Origin: Anaerolineae bacterium
GTDB lineage: Bacteria; Chloroflexota; Anaerolineae; Aggregatilineales; Aggregatilineaceae
Direction of reading: 5' to 3'
DNA length: 64,000 nucleotides
Assembly (NCBI GenBank): GCA_018432315.1
Contig: JAHDLB010000012.1
Coordinates: 62,001-126,000, forward strand
Shown here piece by piece: positions 55,612-64,000 of the stretch (position 1 is the first letter of the stretch; each line of letters begins with the position of its first letter). The position numbers and the translations under genes are program-made. The notes under the pieces are model-generated. The model saw nothing but the letters and a program-made list of their open reading frames with translations. It made no database searches and had not been told where the DNA came from.

Positions 55612-57143
55612 TATTTCAGCCCTGTCTTCTTGATCTTGCCGGACGACGTCTTGGGTAGCTCCTCACGGAACTCGACGACTTTGGGGATCATGTAGTCTTC
55701 GAGATGGGCGCGGCAGTGGGCCAGGACGTCTTTCTCGGTCAGGTGATTGCCCTGGATGACCACGAACGCCTTGACGGCCTCGCCCAGGATCGGGTCGGGC
55801 ACGCCGACCACCGCCGCCTCGACCACGTTGGGGATCTGGTACAGGATGTTTTCGACCTCTTTGGGCGCCACTTTTTCGCCGCGGCTCTTGATGATGTCGT
55901 CCTTCCGGCCCAGGAAATACAGGTATCCCTCGTCGTCCATGCGGAACAGGTCGCCGCTGTAGCACACGCGCTCGCCGGGCAGCGGGCCGGGGCGATAGCG
56001 CTCGGCGGTCGCTTCGGGCGCGTTCCAGTAGCCGCGCATCACGTGCCGCCCGCGGATCACCAACTCGCCGATTTCGCCCGGACCCAGCCGCTGGCCGTTC
56101 TCGTCCTCCAGCCAGACCTCGGTGCCGGGGATGGCGATCCCCACCGAGCCGGGCCGGACGTCGATCTGGTCGGGCGGCAGGTACAGGGTGCGCTTGGTCT
56201 CAGTGAGGCCGTACATCGAGACGATGGTCACCCAGGGGAACTTGCGGCGAAATTCCTGGATGTGGCTGGGCGGCAGCGCGGCGGCGGTGTTGCTGATGTA
56301 CCGCAGGCTCGACAGGTCGAACGCGCTCAGGTCCATCTGCAGCAGCATCGCCATGATCGTCGGCACGATAGGGAAGCCGGTCGCGCGCTCCTGCTCGATG
56401 AGCTTGAGCACCGCCGCCGGATAGGTAAAGCCCTTTTCGAGCACGAGCGTGCCGCCGAATTTGAAGACCATCAGCAGTTGGTACAGCCCGTAGTCGAACG
56501 AGAGCGGAATCACGCTCAGCACGATATCGTCCTCGACGTTTTCGAGGTACTGGATGATCGAGCCGGCAGCAAACACCACGTTGCTGTGATCGCTCATCAC
56601 GCCTTTAGGATCGCCCGTGCTGCCCGACGTGTAAATCAGGCAGGCCAGGTCGAGATCGACGTTGACCTGGGGCGGGCGCTCCGCCGGATAGCCGGCCTGG
56701 ACGGCGTCGAACGCGAGGCACCCCGCGCGGCCCTCGGCAGCTGTGCCCGCATTCTTGCCGCACAGGACCCGCGTGCGCAGCGACGGCACCTCTGCCGCCA
56801 CGCCGTCGGACATCCCGGCTTTGCGCGCGTCGGTGATCAGCGCGACGGCCTCGCAGTTGTTGAGGATATACGCGAGCTTGTCCTGCTTGGTCGTATGATT
56901 GATGAAGACGAAAACGCCGCCCGCCTTGAGCGTGGCGAAGATGCTCACCACCGCCTCGACGGTGTTGTTGAGATAGAGTCCCACGCGGTCGCCCCGCCCC
57001 ACGCCGCGATCGCGGAGCGCATGGGCGAGCCGGTTCGCCATCGCGTCGATCTGGGCATAGGTCAACCGCTGGTTATCACAGACAAGCGCCACCTTGTCGG
57101 GTGAGCGCTCGGCACTGGCATGCAGAAAGTCCTGAACGAGCAT
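55611..57143 (-). CDS. AMP-dependent acyl- or amino-acid ligase
   Basis: The product is 510 residues and belongs to the adenylate-forming enzymes. The P-loop-like A3 motif is LIYTSGSTGDPKGVMSDHSN, A5 is MYGLTETKRTL, A7 is YSGDLFRMDDEGYLYFLGRKDDIIKSRGEKVAP and the late lysine for adenylation is in SSGKIKKTGLK. Length and pattern resemble DltA-like and acyl-ACP ligases. The gene for a carrier protein is just upstream, so the natural product is probably an acyl or aminoacyl thioester on that ACP. The substrate is unknown. Confidence 0.9.
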   Translation of the reverse strand: MLVQDFLHASAERSPDKVALVCDNQRLTYAQIDAMANRLAHALRDRGVGRGDRVGLYLNNTVEAVVSIFATLKAGGVFVFINHTTKQDKLAYILNNCEAVALITDARKAGMSDGVAAEVPSLRTRVLCGKNAGTAAEGRAGCLAFDAVQAGYPAERPPQVNVDLDLACLIYTSGSTGDPKGVMSDHSNVVFAAGSIIQYLENVEDDIVLSVIPLSFDYGLYQLLMVFKFGGTLVLEKGFTYPAAVLKLIEQERATGFPIVPTIMAMLLQMDLSAFDLSSLRYISNTAAALPPSHIQEFRRKFPWVTIVSMYGLTETKRTLYLPPDQIDVRPGSVGIAIPGTEVWLEDENGQRLGPGEIGELVIRGRHVMRGYWNAPEATAERYRPGPLPGERVCYSGDLFRMDDEGYLYFLGRKDDIIKSRGEKVAPKEVENILYQIPNVVEAAVVGVPDPILGEAVKAFVVIQGNHLTEKDVLAHCRAHLEDYMIPKVVEFREELPKTSSGKIKKTGLK

Positions 57144-57227
57144 TGGTCACCCCCCGCAGATACTCTCATGAACAGAATGATGGGGGAGCCGTCGCCCTCG
57201 GTGAAGAAGGCAGCAGCCCAGGCAAAA

Positions 57228-57488
57228 TCACGCAGCGGCGGAACCGTTCAGCCGGGAGCGAATGTAGTGGGCCAGCTTGTCAACCGAATCAAAGTTGTCC
57301 GGAGTGATTTCGTGATCATCCACCGTGATGCCGTACTTCTCTTCGACGAACAGGGCCAGTTCCATCACCGCCACCGAGTCGACAATGCCGTTCTCCAGGA
57401 AGGAATCCTCGTTGTCATATTCGAACGAGTCGCCGCTAAAGAGCAAAAACTGGTTCAGATACTCGCGGATCTCGGTTTCAACGCTCAT
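57228..57488 (-). CDS. Acyl carrier protein
   Basis: The product is 86 residues. I took the ATG at 57488 with a GGAGA site upstream. The phosphopantetheine attachment site is S38 in GIVDSVAVMELAL, and the remainder (EKYGITVDDHEITPDNFDSVDKLAHYIRSRL) is a four-helix acidic carrier protein. It is more like specialised carriers (DltC or pathway-specific ACPs) than the fatty-acid AcpP, which has DSLD at this site. It begins the cassette with the ligase, AsnB and NadE-like genes. Confidence 0.92.
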   Translation of the reverse strand: MSVETEIREYLNQFLLFSGDSFEYDNEDSFLENGIVDSVAVMELALFVEEKYGITVDDHEITPDNFDSVDKLAHYIRSRLNGSAAA

Positions 57489-57533
57489 CTTGGTTGATCT
57501 CCTGACGTTTTGATTCGTAGTCTCACACAAGAA

Positions 57534-57560
57534 ATTCTAGCGAATTAGTTTAAAAATCAA
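57534..57560 (-). promoter_or_regulatory. Candidate promoter of the ACP cassette
   Basis: On the minus strand TAGAAT (57539-57534) with TTGATT (57560-57555), spaced 15 bp, in an AT-rich stretch about 45 bp before the ACP ATG. The spacing is short. Confidence 0.4.
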
Positions 57561-57610
57561 GTAAAAAACTAGTTAACAAGACGAAGCGGTATCGAGAATA
57601 AACAATAGAG

Positions 57611-57648
57611 AAAAAAACAAGACGGCACTGCGATTTAACAATGCCGTC
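57611..57648 (-). terminator. Terminator of the cohesin gene
   Basis: GACGGCA and TGCCGTC make a 7-bp stem around 14 bases; on the minus strand it is followed by TTGTTTTTTT. Confidence 0.8.
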
Positions 57649-57672
57649 CTGCGCGCCTCGCCAGAAAGCGGG

Positions 57673-58494
57673 TTACGTTCGCCGCCGCGAGCGCGTGATG
57701 GCGACAAGCGCCCCGATGATCACGACGGCCACCACGGCCAGGATCCCCGCGACAGCCAGGACCAGCGTGTCGCGCGAATCGTCGTCCGCCTCGGCTGCCG
57801 GCTCGCTCTCTTCCGCCGCCGGGATGCCGGTGACGTTCTCCAGCGTGGGCAGTTGCGTCGGCAGCTCTGCGACCGCTTCCGCCGGGCCGACGGGTGTGCT
57901 GGTTGGGGCGGGCGTGGGCGTGGCTTCCACCGGCGGCGGAACCCGCTCGCCGGTGACGTTCAACTCCAGGAGCACCGGCGTGAATGGCACCGCCTCCGGG
58001 TCGGACGCTTCGCGCTCGTCGCCCTCGCCGGAAAACGTGACCGTCCGGATGTTGGCCCGGCGAAACGACAGCGTTGTGGTGCCGGGCGCGACCGGATAGA
58101 TGCGAAACGTACCCAGCACGCCGCTGCCGCTCAGAATGTCCGCCGGGGCGAGCTGCGACACGGCGTAACTGATCACGTTGTTGTCGACGAAGTTGAGCGC
58201 GTCGAGCGCCGGCCCCTCCGAGAAGAACGAACCGATGCTCACCGGCTGGCCGGACACGGTGCCCATTACGTACAGAATGGCCGGATCGTAGACGATCTCA
58301 GCCGACGCGAGCCACAACTCCGGCACGTCACGCACCTCGATGCGGATGGTGTATTCCTGCCCGGTTTGCAGGTCGGTGGTATCGGCCTGCAAGCTCAGGT
58401 ACGTCGTTTGCTCTTGCGCCGAAGCCGGAAGCCCGGCCAGCAGCACCGCAAGCCCGCCCAGCACGATCACGAGCATCAGCCGTCTGACGCGCAT
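57673..58494 (-). CDS. Membrane-anchored cohesin-domain-like protein
   Basis: The product is 273 residues. A signal peptide ends in LPASAQ. Residues about 30-180 are a beta-sandwich with cohesin-like phrases: LQTGQEYTIRIEVRDVPELWLASAEIVYDPAILYV and GTFRIYPVAPGTTTLSFRRANIRTVTF. A Pro/Thr-rich linker (about 185-215) and an acidic stretch follow, then one transmembrane helix (TLVLAVAGILAVVAVVIIGALVAI) and a basic tail RSRRRT. This puts the cohesin outside, tied to the membrane, as a receptor. The next two genes upstream encode secreted proteins with dockerin repeats. The cohesin call is by sequence pattern. Confidence 0.75.
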   Translation of the reverse strand: MRVRRLMLVIVLGGLAVLLAGLPASAQEQTTYLSLQADTTDLQTGQEYTIRIEVRDVPELWLASAEIVYDPAILYVMGTVSGQPVSIGSFFSEGPALDALNFVDNNVISYAVSQLAPADILSGSGVLGTFRIYPVAPGTTTLSFRRANIRTVTFSGEGDEREASDPEAVPFTPVLLELNVTGERVPPPVEATPTPAPTSTPVGPAEAVAELPTQLPTLENVTGIPAAEESEPAAEADDDSRDTLVLAVAGILAVVAVVIIGALVAITRSRRRT

Positions 58495-58593
58495 TCGAAT
58501 GCCCTCATTCTTCTACCTTACGCTGCGTAGTATACGACCGGACGGGGGAGAAGGCTCTCCCCCGCCGGATGCTGCCCGGTTCTGCAGCCGTGC

Positions 58594-60960
58594 CTATTGA
58601 ACCCATTCGACCGTGTTGCGCAGACCGGCGCGCCAGTTGGGCATGTGATCCCAGTTACCATCCCATGCCTCCGGGTTGCCGTGTCCCTCGCTGATGCCCC
58701 AGTACATCCACTGGCTCGACCCAAAATCGTACGGGTCGGGATGCCATTCGGGAATGCCGCTGTTATTGAGATGACCGTTGCGGAAGCAGTTACCACCGTT
58801 CCAGTCCCACGGGCACCGGCTCTCGTAGAAGACGATGTGGCCGAAGCTGCTCACGTGATAGAAGTCGACGTCCGTCGACAGCAGCGCGTAAACCGTGCCG
58901 GGGTCCCCGCCATCGACATCATACTCGACGTTCATGTGATAGGGTGCGGCCGCCCCGCCATGCGCCCCGCCATAGAACGGCGGAACGGTCGGCCCACCCG
59001 GCCCCCATTCGATTTCCGCAAAGCGCAGTGTGCGCTGGCCGGTGCCGGGATCCGTGTAGCGATAGAACAACTGGTGCCCGGTGCCATTCTCGTCATAGCC
59101 GGAGACACGGGGCATGTCCGCGCCGAACGGAATCCGGGTCTGGGCTTCGTCGAACCAGGACCACCAACCCGCGTCGACCCCGGCAATCCAACTGATCCCC
59201 AGGCTGTACCCTTCCGGATCGCCCACGTCCACCGCGAACATGAACGTATCGTTGTCCAGCCATGCCGGTGGGAAGACCGACACCACCAGGTCACTGATGC
59301 CCAGGTTCGCGCCGTTCGAGTCGATCACGCAGAAGTGGCTGGTGAACTCGCCCTTGCTGTTCGTGTTGTTGGCCCACTCTCGCCAGATCCAGGTGCCCCA
59401 TTGATCGGAACCGGTATTCTTCTCGCCGCACATGAAGGCGAGCTTCGAGCCGTCCGGCGACCAGGAAGGCGCCAGCGCGTCGTAGCGCCAGTTGCGCGGC
59501 GTGATCGGCTTGGCGCCGCTGCCGTCGGCATTCGCCACGTACAGCACGTAGGCCGTGTTAACGTCCCACGGAGCAGGCGTTTTGCTTCCCTCGGCCTTGA
59601 TGTAGGCCAGCTTCGAGCCGTCCGGCGACAGTGTGGCCCAGTAGATCGGATTCGACTTGCTGCGGCTGAGCTCACCCAGGATCATCTCGCCGTGCAGCGG
59701 GGTCAACCAGACGCGGCTGTCCTGCATGAGATCGTGTTGGCGCGGCATGCTGATCAGCATGTGCCGGGCGTCTTCGTCCTCGCCCCGGTACCAGTTCGCC
59801 GCCACGATCGCCAGGTCTTCTTCGTTGGTGAGGCCATTACCGTTAGCATCGCCAGCCGTGGATTGGACGTTCCAGTTACCCGTCACCAGCGCGAGGTCAT
59901 CTTCGTCGATGCGCTGCGGGATACCCGCTACCCGGTCCAGATTCCCCGAGGACAGCACAACCGGCTGGAACTGGTAGGACTGGCCCAGGAGGTGGATGTC
60001 GGTCCACGCTTGCAGGTGCAGGTCCGGATCGTAAACCGGATCGCCCGCTTCGGCAGTTGTCACGTTGCCGAAGAAATTGCAGTTGTAGTAGCCTTTGTCT
60101 CGCAGCCCATTGATCGCGAAGTTCCCCTTGCGGTCGGTGCGCGTCTTGTACTCATCACCCACGCCACCCGGATCGTAGACGCAGTTCACGCCGATTCCGT
60201 CGTGGCGCTTGAGCGCCTGGTAGGTCACATTCCCCGTGATCGAATAGCCTGACATGACGACCAGGTCGTTCGGGCGCTGGTACTTGGGCCTGGCGACATC
60301 CTTGCCGTTGTAGTCCAGAAAACGGGTCTTGCAGGTGATCTTCATCGGCTTGCTGGAAAACGTAGCCGGGTTCTGCGGGCGCACCCGGAAGCGAATCCGC
60401 GCCACGAGGTCGGTTTGCGCCTGCCCCCAGCGCCCGTACCGCCGCCCGCCAAACGCCGCAGCGGCGAAGGAGATCGTGCCGGAGTTGGGCGCGCTGCCGC
60501 CCTGGGCCGCGTTCGCCAGATGAACGGGCGCCGGGACCATCGTGTACTCGCCGCCATACGCCCCCAGGCCACCCCACACCGGGCCCATCTGGACCATCGG
60601 CCAGTCGTCGCCGGGATCGTCCGTCGGCGGGTTCACGCTGCCATCGTCCCAGTGGAACCCTTCGAGCAAGGTCGAGTCGTACTTGCATTCGACCTCAACC
60701 GCCGAATACTCGACCGAAGCGGTCGCGAACAGCTCAAGCTCGACATAGCGATAGTCGTCACCGGGGTTGTAGCTGGGATACGCGTCCGCACCGGCGCCAG
60801 CATCCAACGAGGTCAACTGGGCCGGCGGGCGCCAGGTCGGCGTCACCGTGATGCCGGGCGGGTCGACAGCCAGTGCTGGCCGGGCCGCCGGCACCAACCC
60901 CACCACCAGCGTCACCAGTGCGACAGCCCCCACAAAACGCAAGAACTTTGGATGTTTCAT
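58594..60960 (-). CDS. Secreted dockerin protein with TolB-like beta-propeller
   Basis: The product is 788 residues with a signal peptide (ARPALA cleavage). Residues about 40-210 are a beta-sandwich of the cohesin-like type (VELELFATASVEYSAVEVECKYDSTLLEGF); about 235-330 may be a carboxypeptidase-like repeat (GYSITGNVTYQALKRHDGIGVNC...). Residues about 345-388 are a dockerin-like pair: IDEDDLALVTGNW and GDANGNGLTNEEDLAIVAANW, which bind calcium. From about 400 on PD40/TolB-type propeller blades appear (LSPDGSKLAYIK, SWSPDGSKLAFMCG). It would bind the cohesin next door and hold an unknown ligand. Confidence 0.8.
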   Translation of the reverse strand: MKHPKFLRFVGAVALVTLVVGLVPAARPALAVDPPGITVTPTWRPPAQLTSLDAGAGADAYPSYNPGDDYRYVELELFATASVEYSAVEVECKYDSTLLEGFHWDDGSVNPPTDDPGDDWPMVQMGPVWGGLGAYGGEYTMVPAPVHLANAAQGGSAPNSGTISFAAAAFGGRRYGRWGQAQTDLVARIRFRVRPQNPATFSSKPMKITCKTRFLDYNGKDVARPKYQRPNDLVVMSGYSITGNVTYQALKRHDGIGVNCVYDPGGVGDEYKTRTDRKGNFAINGLRDKGYYNCNFFGNVTTAEAGDPVYDPDLHLQAWTDIHLLGQSYQFQPVVLSSGNLDRVAGIPQRIDEDDLALVTGNWNVQSTAGDANGNGLTNEEDLAIVAANWYRGEDEDARHMLISMPRQHDLMQDSRVWLTPLHGEMILGELSRSKSNPIYWATLSPDGSKLAYIKAEGSKTPAPWDVNTAYVLYVANADGSGAKPITPRNWRYDALAPSWSPDGSKLAFMCGEKNTGSDQWGTWIWREWANNTNSKGEFTSHFCVIDSNGANLGISDLVVSVFPPAWLDNDTFMFAVDVGDPEGYSLGISWIAGVDAGWWSWFDEAQTRIPFGADMPRVSGYDENGTGHQLFYRYTDPGTGQRTLRFAEIEWGPGGPTVPPFYGGAHGGAAAPYHMNVEYDVDGGDPGTVYALLSTDVDFYHVSSFGHIVFYESRCPWDWNGGNCFRNGHLNNSGIPEWHPDPYDFGSSQWMYWGISEGHGNPEAWDGNWDHMPNWRAGLRNTVEWVQ

Positions 60961-61101
60961 CGATTTCCCCCTTAAAGCTGATAGGTATACAGCAACTGCA
61001 CGTTGTCGTTCATGATCTCAGTCTGTCAAATCGGGTCACACGCGGCTATCACGCCGCCTAAGCCAACTCTCCTTTCGCCTGTCCAGGCTCGTCCGTCCCG
61101 G

Positions 61102-63264
61102 TTACGAAGGCGACTCCGCCGTGGGCTTGTGGTCGACCGGTGGTGGCGACACGCCAGTCGGCAGGGTCGGGTCAATCGAATCGATCAGATCAGACGTGGG
61201 CAGCGGTGGTACGGCCGTGGGGACAGGCGGCAGGGTTGCAGTCGCTGGGGGAAGCGATGAGGCCGTAAGGATGGGTGTAGCGGTCATGGCCGGTGGAGGG
61301 GGTTCCACCGGAACTTGGGTATGCGTTGGGACCGGCGTGGCCGGGATCTCCCGGATCGCCAGCTCGTCGATCCACACGCCAGTGGTCAGGTTGCCTTCCG
61401 GTAGGGCGCCGGTTGTGTCGAGCCGGAAGCGCAGCCGGATCGGGTAGCCGCGATACAGCGTCAGGTCGAGGTCGCGCGCGAGCCAGTCCGTCACCGGGCC
61501 GGGCTGCTGATCGACCACGCTCCACGAGATGCCGCCGTCGAGGCTCACGTCGACCGCGAAGGTATCGCCCGGCGCCAGCCCGGCGCGAAAGGCGAACGAC
61601 AGCCGGGGGTGTACGGCGGTGGTCAGATCGATCGCGGCGCCGTAGCGCAGCAGGCTGATCTGGCCGCGTGGGAGGCTGTCGGCAAACCAGCCCGCTCCCT
61701 GGAAGGCGGGATCGACGCGCTGCCACGTTCCGTCTGCCAGCCAGCCCCCGCCGCTCTCGAATGGCTCGTGCCACGGCAGCAGGACGGGGAACAGCGTGAG
61801 CGTGGCGGTCGGCGTAGCGGTCGGCGTGGCGGTGAAGGTCGGCCCCGGCGTGGACGTGGGCGGCGGCGCAGCGGTGGCGGTCGGGGCGAGCGTGCCCTCT
61901 GGCGGCTCGTCCGGCGGCGCGGTTGGGCTGGCGGCGGCATCAGGCGTCGCCGTGGGGAGCGGCCCGGCACCCGCCTCCAGGATTATCAGCTCGTCGAGCC
62001 AGAAACCCGGCGCGGGGGCGTCTTCTGGCAAATTTGCACCGGTCTCCAGCCGGAAGCGCAGCCCGATCGCCTGCCCGCGGCACACGGCCAGGTCGATCGT
62101 TCGCCGGTGCCAGCCCGCTACCAGCCCGGCCTGCCGGTCCACCGCGATCCACGAGGCGCCATCGTCGAAGCTGATGTCCACCGCGACGACGTCGCCGGGA
62201 CCCAGCGCGCCCTGCTGCCAGAATGCCAACTGCGGCGCGAGCGCCGCCCGCAAATCGAGCGCCCCGGCGTAGGTGAGCGTGCTCACCTGGCCGCGCGCCG
62301 CCGCGTCCGCGCGCCACCCCGCCCCGCTGAAAGACCCGGACGGGTCCATCACCCAGGCACCCGCAGCCTGCCAGCCGCCTTCATCGTCGAACGAATCGGC
62401 AAACAGCGCGCCGTTCGCGGGCTGGGTGGGCACCTCGGTGGCCGGCTCCGGCTCAAGGGTCGGAACCGGGGTCACGGTCGGAGTCAGCGCCAGCATCTGG
62501 AGCGCAACCTCACACGCGGGGTCGAAGTTCCCGGCCAGAATCGCCAGGTCGCTGGCATCCGTCAGGCCATCGCCGGTGATGTCGGTGGCGACGTCGGCGG
62601 GGCTGGCGAAGCCGCGCAGCAGATGCGCGAGGTCCGCCGGGCCGATGCAGCCGTCCGCGTTCAAATCGCCGCCTTGCAGCGCGAACGGCGGGAGATCATC
62701 GCCGGGCGCATACGTCGCTTCGGCGCGACGGTGCAGCGGCGCATCGGCCACGATCCGGTAGACTTCCGCACGTGGCACGGTCACCGCAAAAGCGCCGGAG
62801 ACGGGATCGACACCGGCCCGGCCCAGCACCGCCCCCGATGCATCGAGGACGGTCACTTCCGCAGCAAGCGAATTGGCGCGCCGGTTCTGCAACTGGACCG
62901 TGCCGCGAATCGCGATCTCAGAGCCCGGCGGGGCGGAAAATACGGTATCGTCCGGCTCGATGGCCGGCGTCGGCGTCGCCGTTGCCCGAACGTCGATCGC
63001 CACGGTCGGCAGCGCGTTGATTGGCGGCTCGTCGTTGAAACCCGGATTGTCGGCGAATGGTGGCGGGGTGGGCGAGAGGGGGAGGGCCGGGGCGGGAGGA
63101 AGAATGACGGGATCGTCGTCGAGCGTGGCCCTGGCGGTGGGCCGGATGTCGCCACCCTGTGAAAAGGCGCGCGGCCCGCTCGCGGCAAACGACAGCAGAG
63201 TAAGCGCAACAGTCACAAAAAGTAAACATGTTCGATATTTGAAACAAAAACGGAAGTGGCGCAC
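61102..63264 (-). CDS. Secreted dockerin protein with two jelly-roll domains
   Basis: The product is 720 residues from a GTG at 63264; no nearby ATG fits. A signal peptide is followed by a Pro-rich stretch, a carboxypeptidase-regulatory-like domain (GTVQLQNRRANSLAAEVTVLDASGAVLG) and, at about 198-248, a complete dockerin: DLNADGCIGPADLAHLLRGF and DITGDGLTDASDLAILAGNF. Two related jelly-roll domains follow (about 288-428 and 500-640), each with SFSGAGW/FQGAGWFAD, RGQ(V/I)S and a final (F/V)W(L/I)DEL(I/A)I, joined by Thr/Pro linkers. The C-terminus is a Pro/Thr tail. The jelly-rolls match the C-terminal domain of the giant exoprotein at 25 kb. Confidence 0.82.
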   Translation of the reverse strand: MRHFRFCFKYRTCLLFVTVALTLLSFAASGPRAFSQGGDIRPTARATLDDDPVILPPAPALPLSPTPPPFADNPGFNDEPPINALPTVAIDVRATATPTPAIEPDDTVFSAPPGSEIAIRGTVQLQNRRANSLAAEVTVLDASGAVLGRAGVDPVSGAFAVTVPRAEVYRIVADAPLHRRAEATYAPGDDLPPFALQGGDLNADGCIGPADLAHLLRGFASPADVATDITGDGLTDASDLAILAGNFDPACEVALQMLALTPTVTPVPTLEPEPATEVPTQPANGALFADSFDDEGGWQAAGAWVMDPSGSFSGAGWRADAAARGQVSTLTYAGALDLRAALAPQLAFWQQGALGPGDVVAVDISFDDGASWIAVDRQAGLVAGWHRRTIDLAVCRGQAIGLRFRLETGANLPEDAPAPGFWLDELIILEAGAGPLPTATPDAAASPTAPPDEPPEGTLAPTATAAPPPTSTPGPTFTATPTATPTATLTLFPVLLPWHEPFESGGGWLADGTWQRVDPAFQGAGWFADSLPRGQISLLRYGAAIDLTTAVHPRLSFAFRAGLAPGDTFAVDVSLDGGISWSVVDQQPGPVTDWLARDLDLTLYRGYPIRLRFRLDTTGALPEGNLTTGVWIDELAIREIPATPVPTHTQVPVEPPPPAMTATPILTASSLPPATATLPPVPTAVPPLPTSDLIDSIDPTLPTGVSPPPVDHKPTAESPS

Positions 63265-63483
63265 CGCCGTTACCAGCCCCTTTTTAGACCGGTTCCCCCT
63301 ACGTAGGTCAATTTATCACGTATGTTGTTCAAAAGTCAATAATCCATTGATGCCGATCGCACCCTCTTAACAATGTTTGAGTTCAATTTCACAATATTTC
63401 CCGGCGATTTTTTACAAGATTTTACATGTGCGCTATCCTCGACTCACGATCCGACGCCCTTACCCAACAGGTGAAACACGCCG
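63265..63483. other. Divergent intergenic region between dockerin gene and gatB
   Basis: AT-rich upstream region holding the gatB promoter. No ORF or strong dyad is seen. Confidence 0.5.
63411..63439 (+). promoter_or_regulatory. Candidate promoter of gatB
   Basis: TTTACA at 63411-63416 and TATCCT at 63434-63439 with 17 bp spacing, 45 bp before the ATG. Confidence 0.55.
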
Positions 63484-64000
63484 ATGGTTGCCTACGAACC
63501 CGTGATTGGCCTCGAAGTCCACGCCGAACTCCTCACCGAATCGAAGATGTTCTGCACCTGTGCCGTGGTCGACAGCACGTCCGCCGAGCCGAATACGGTC
63601 GTTTGCCCGGTCTGCCTGGCGATGCCCGGCGTCCTGCCGGTGATCAACCGGAAGGCCGTCGAGTTCGGGCTGATGGTCGGGCTGGCGCTGAACTGCGAGA
63701 TCCCCGCGTTCAACCAGTTCGCCCGCAAGAGCTATTTCTATCCGGACCTGCCCAAAGGCTACCAGATCAGCCAGTACGAATACCCGCTGGCGATCAACGG
63801 CTGGCTGGAGATCGACCTGCCGGATGGCTCGACCAAGCGGATCGGCATCCGGCGCGCGCATCTCGAAGAGGACACCGGCAAGCTGACTCACGTCGACGGG
63901 CACAGCCTGGTCGATCTCAACCGCGCCGGGGTGCCCCTGCTGGAGATCGTGTCGGAGGCCGACATCCGCAGCGCGGAAGAGGCCGAAGCCTACGCCCGTA
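63484..64000 (+). CDS. gatB: Aspartyl/glutamyl-tRNA amidotransferase subunit B, N-terminal part
   Basis: The first 172 codons are in the window and the gene continues past its end. It begins [21 protein letters not shown], with the GatB-specific [21 protein letters not shown], the cysteine pairs for zinc (CTC and CPVC), [24 protein letters not shown], and [36 protein letters not shown]. This subunit binds the misacylated tRNA and, with GatA and GatC, makes Gln-tRNA or Asn-tRNA. A CAGGTGA site precedes the ATG. gatA and gatC are not in the window. Confidence 0.96.
   Translation, partial: MVAYEPVIGLEVHAELLTESKMFCTCAVVDSTSAEPNTVVCPVCLAMPGVLPVINRKAVEFGLMVGLALNCEIPAFNQFARKSYFYPDLPKGYQISQYEYPLAINGWLEIDLPDGSTKRIGIRRAHLEEDTGKLTHVDGHSLVDLNRAGVPLLEIVSEADIRSAEEAEAYAR

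Noticed and set aside
60961-61101. A TTGACA on the minus strand upstream of the first dockerin gene as a promoter
   Set aside because: No acceptable -10 at 16-18 bp, so a promoter could not be supported.

Overview
The window is 64 kb of GC-rich chromosomal DNA with compact operons, overlapping start/stop codons, several GTG/TTG starts and many large secreted proteins with Pro/Thr linkers. The style (RNase Y next to RecX, AIM24 and family-39 glycosyltransferase genes, BMP-type and Liv-type ABC importers, huge beta-helix/Calx-beta/FN3-like exoproteins, cohesin and dockerin modules) suggests a member of the Chloroflexota, probably near the Anaerolineae. That assignment is inference from gene content, not a database match. 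I saw no rRNA, tRNA, CRISPR array, insertion sequence or prophage gene.

Layout: 1-6.0 kb, the tail of a vWA-domain protein, a lipoprotein, proline dehydrogenase, diaminopropionate ammonia-lyase, a cupin sugar-epimerase-like protein and an aldo/keto reductase, ending at a bidirectional terminator. 6.1-7.0 kb, a dihydroorotate-dehydrogenase-like flavoprotein (minus). 7.2-10.3 kb, a copper-homeostasis operon csoR-copZ-copA with an excellent promoter and a CsoR-type operator. 10.4-17 kb, a DUF3267-like membrane protease homologue, a GT39 glycosyltransferase, an AIM24 protein, a small unknown protein, and rny with recX, preceded by a possibly structured RNA. 17.5-25.7 kb, an Hsp20 gene and a 2440-residue exoprotein. 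25.9-36.8 kb, a GntR/UTRA regulator, a BMP-type nucleoside importer and a run of catabolic genes (isochorismatase-like hydrolase, PfkB kinase, nucleoside phosphorylase, aldehyde dehydrogenase, CoA-transferase). 36.8-37.5 kb, a SUMF1-like protein. 37.6-44.7 kb, a complete histidine operon hisGDCBHAFIE with an unannotated His-rich leader peptide and attenuator. 44.7-52.4 kb, a lipoprotein and livKHMGF, with strongly enlarged permeases. 52.5-57.5 kb, a four-gene cassette of acyl carrier protein, adenylate-forming ligase, asparagine synthetase and NAD-synthase-like enzyme. 57.6-63.3 kb, a membrane-anchored cohesin-like protein and two secreted dockerin proteins. 63.5 kb to the end, the start of gatB.

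The most interesting points are the his attenuator, whose leader ORF may begin exactly at the predicted transcription start; the cohesin/dockerin trio, which looks like a surface-docking system not linked to cellulose; the ACP-ligase-AsnB-NadE-like cassette, which looks like a small carrier-protein amidation pathway; the zinc-ribbon-like insert in a nucleoside permease; and the possible structured RNA upstream of recX.
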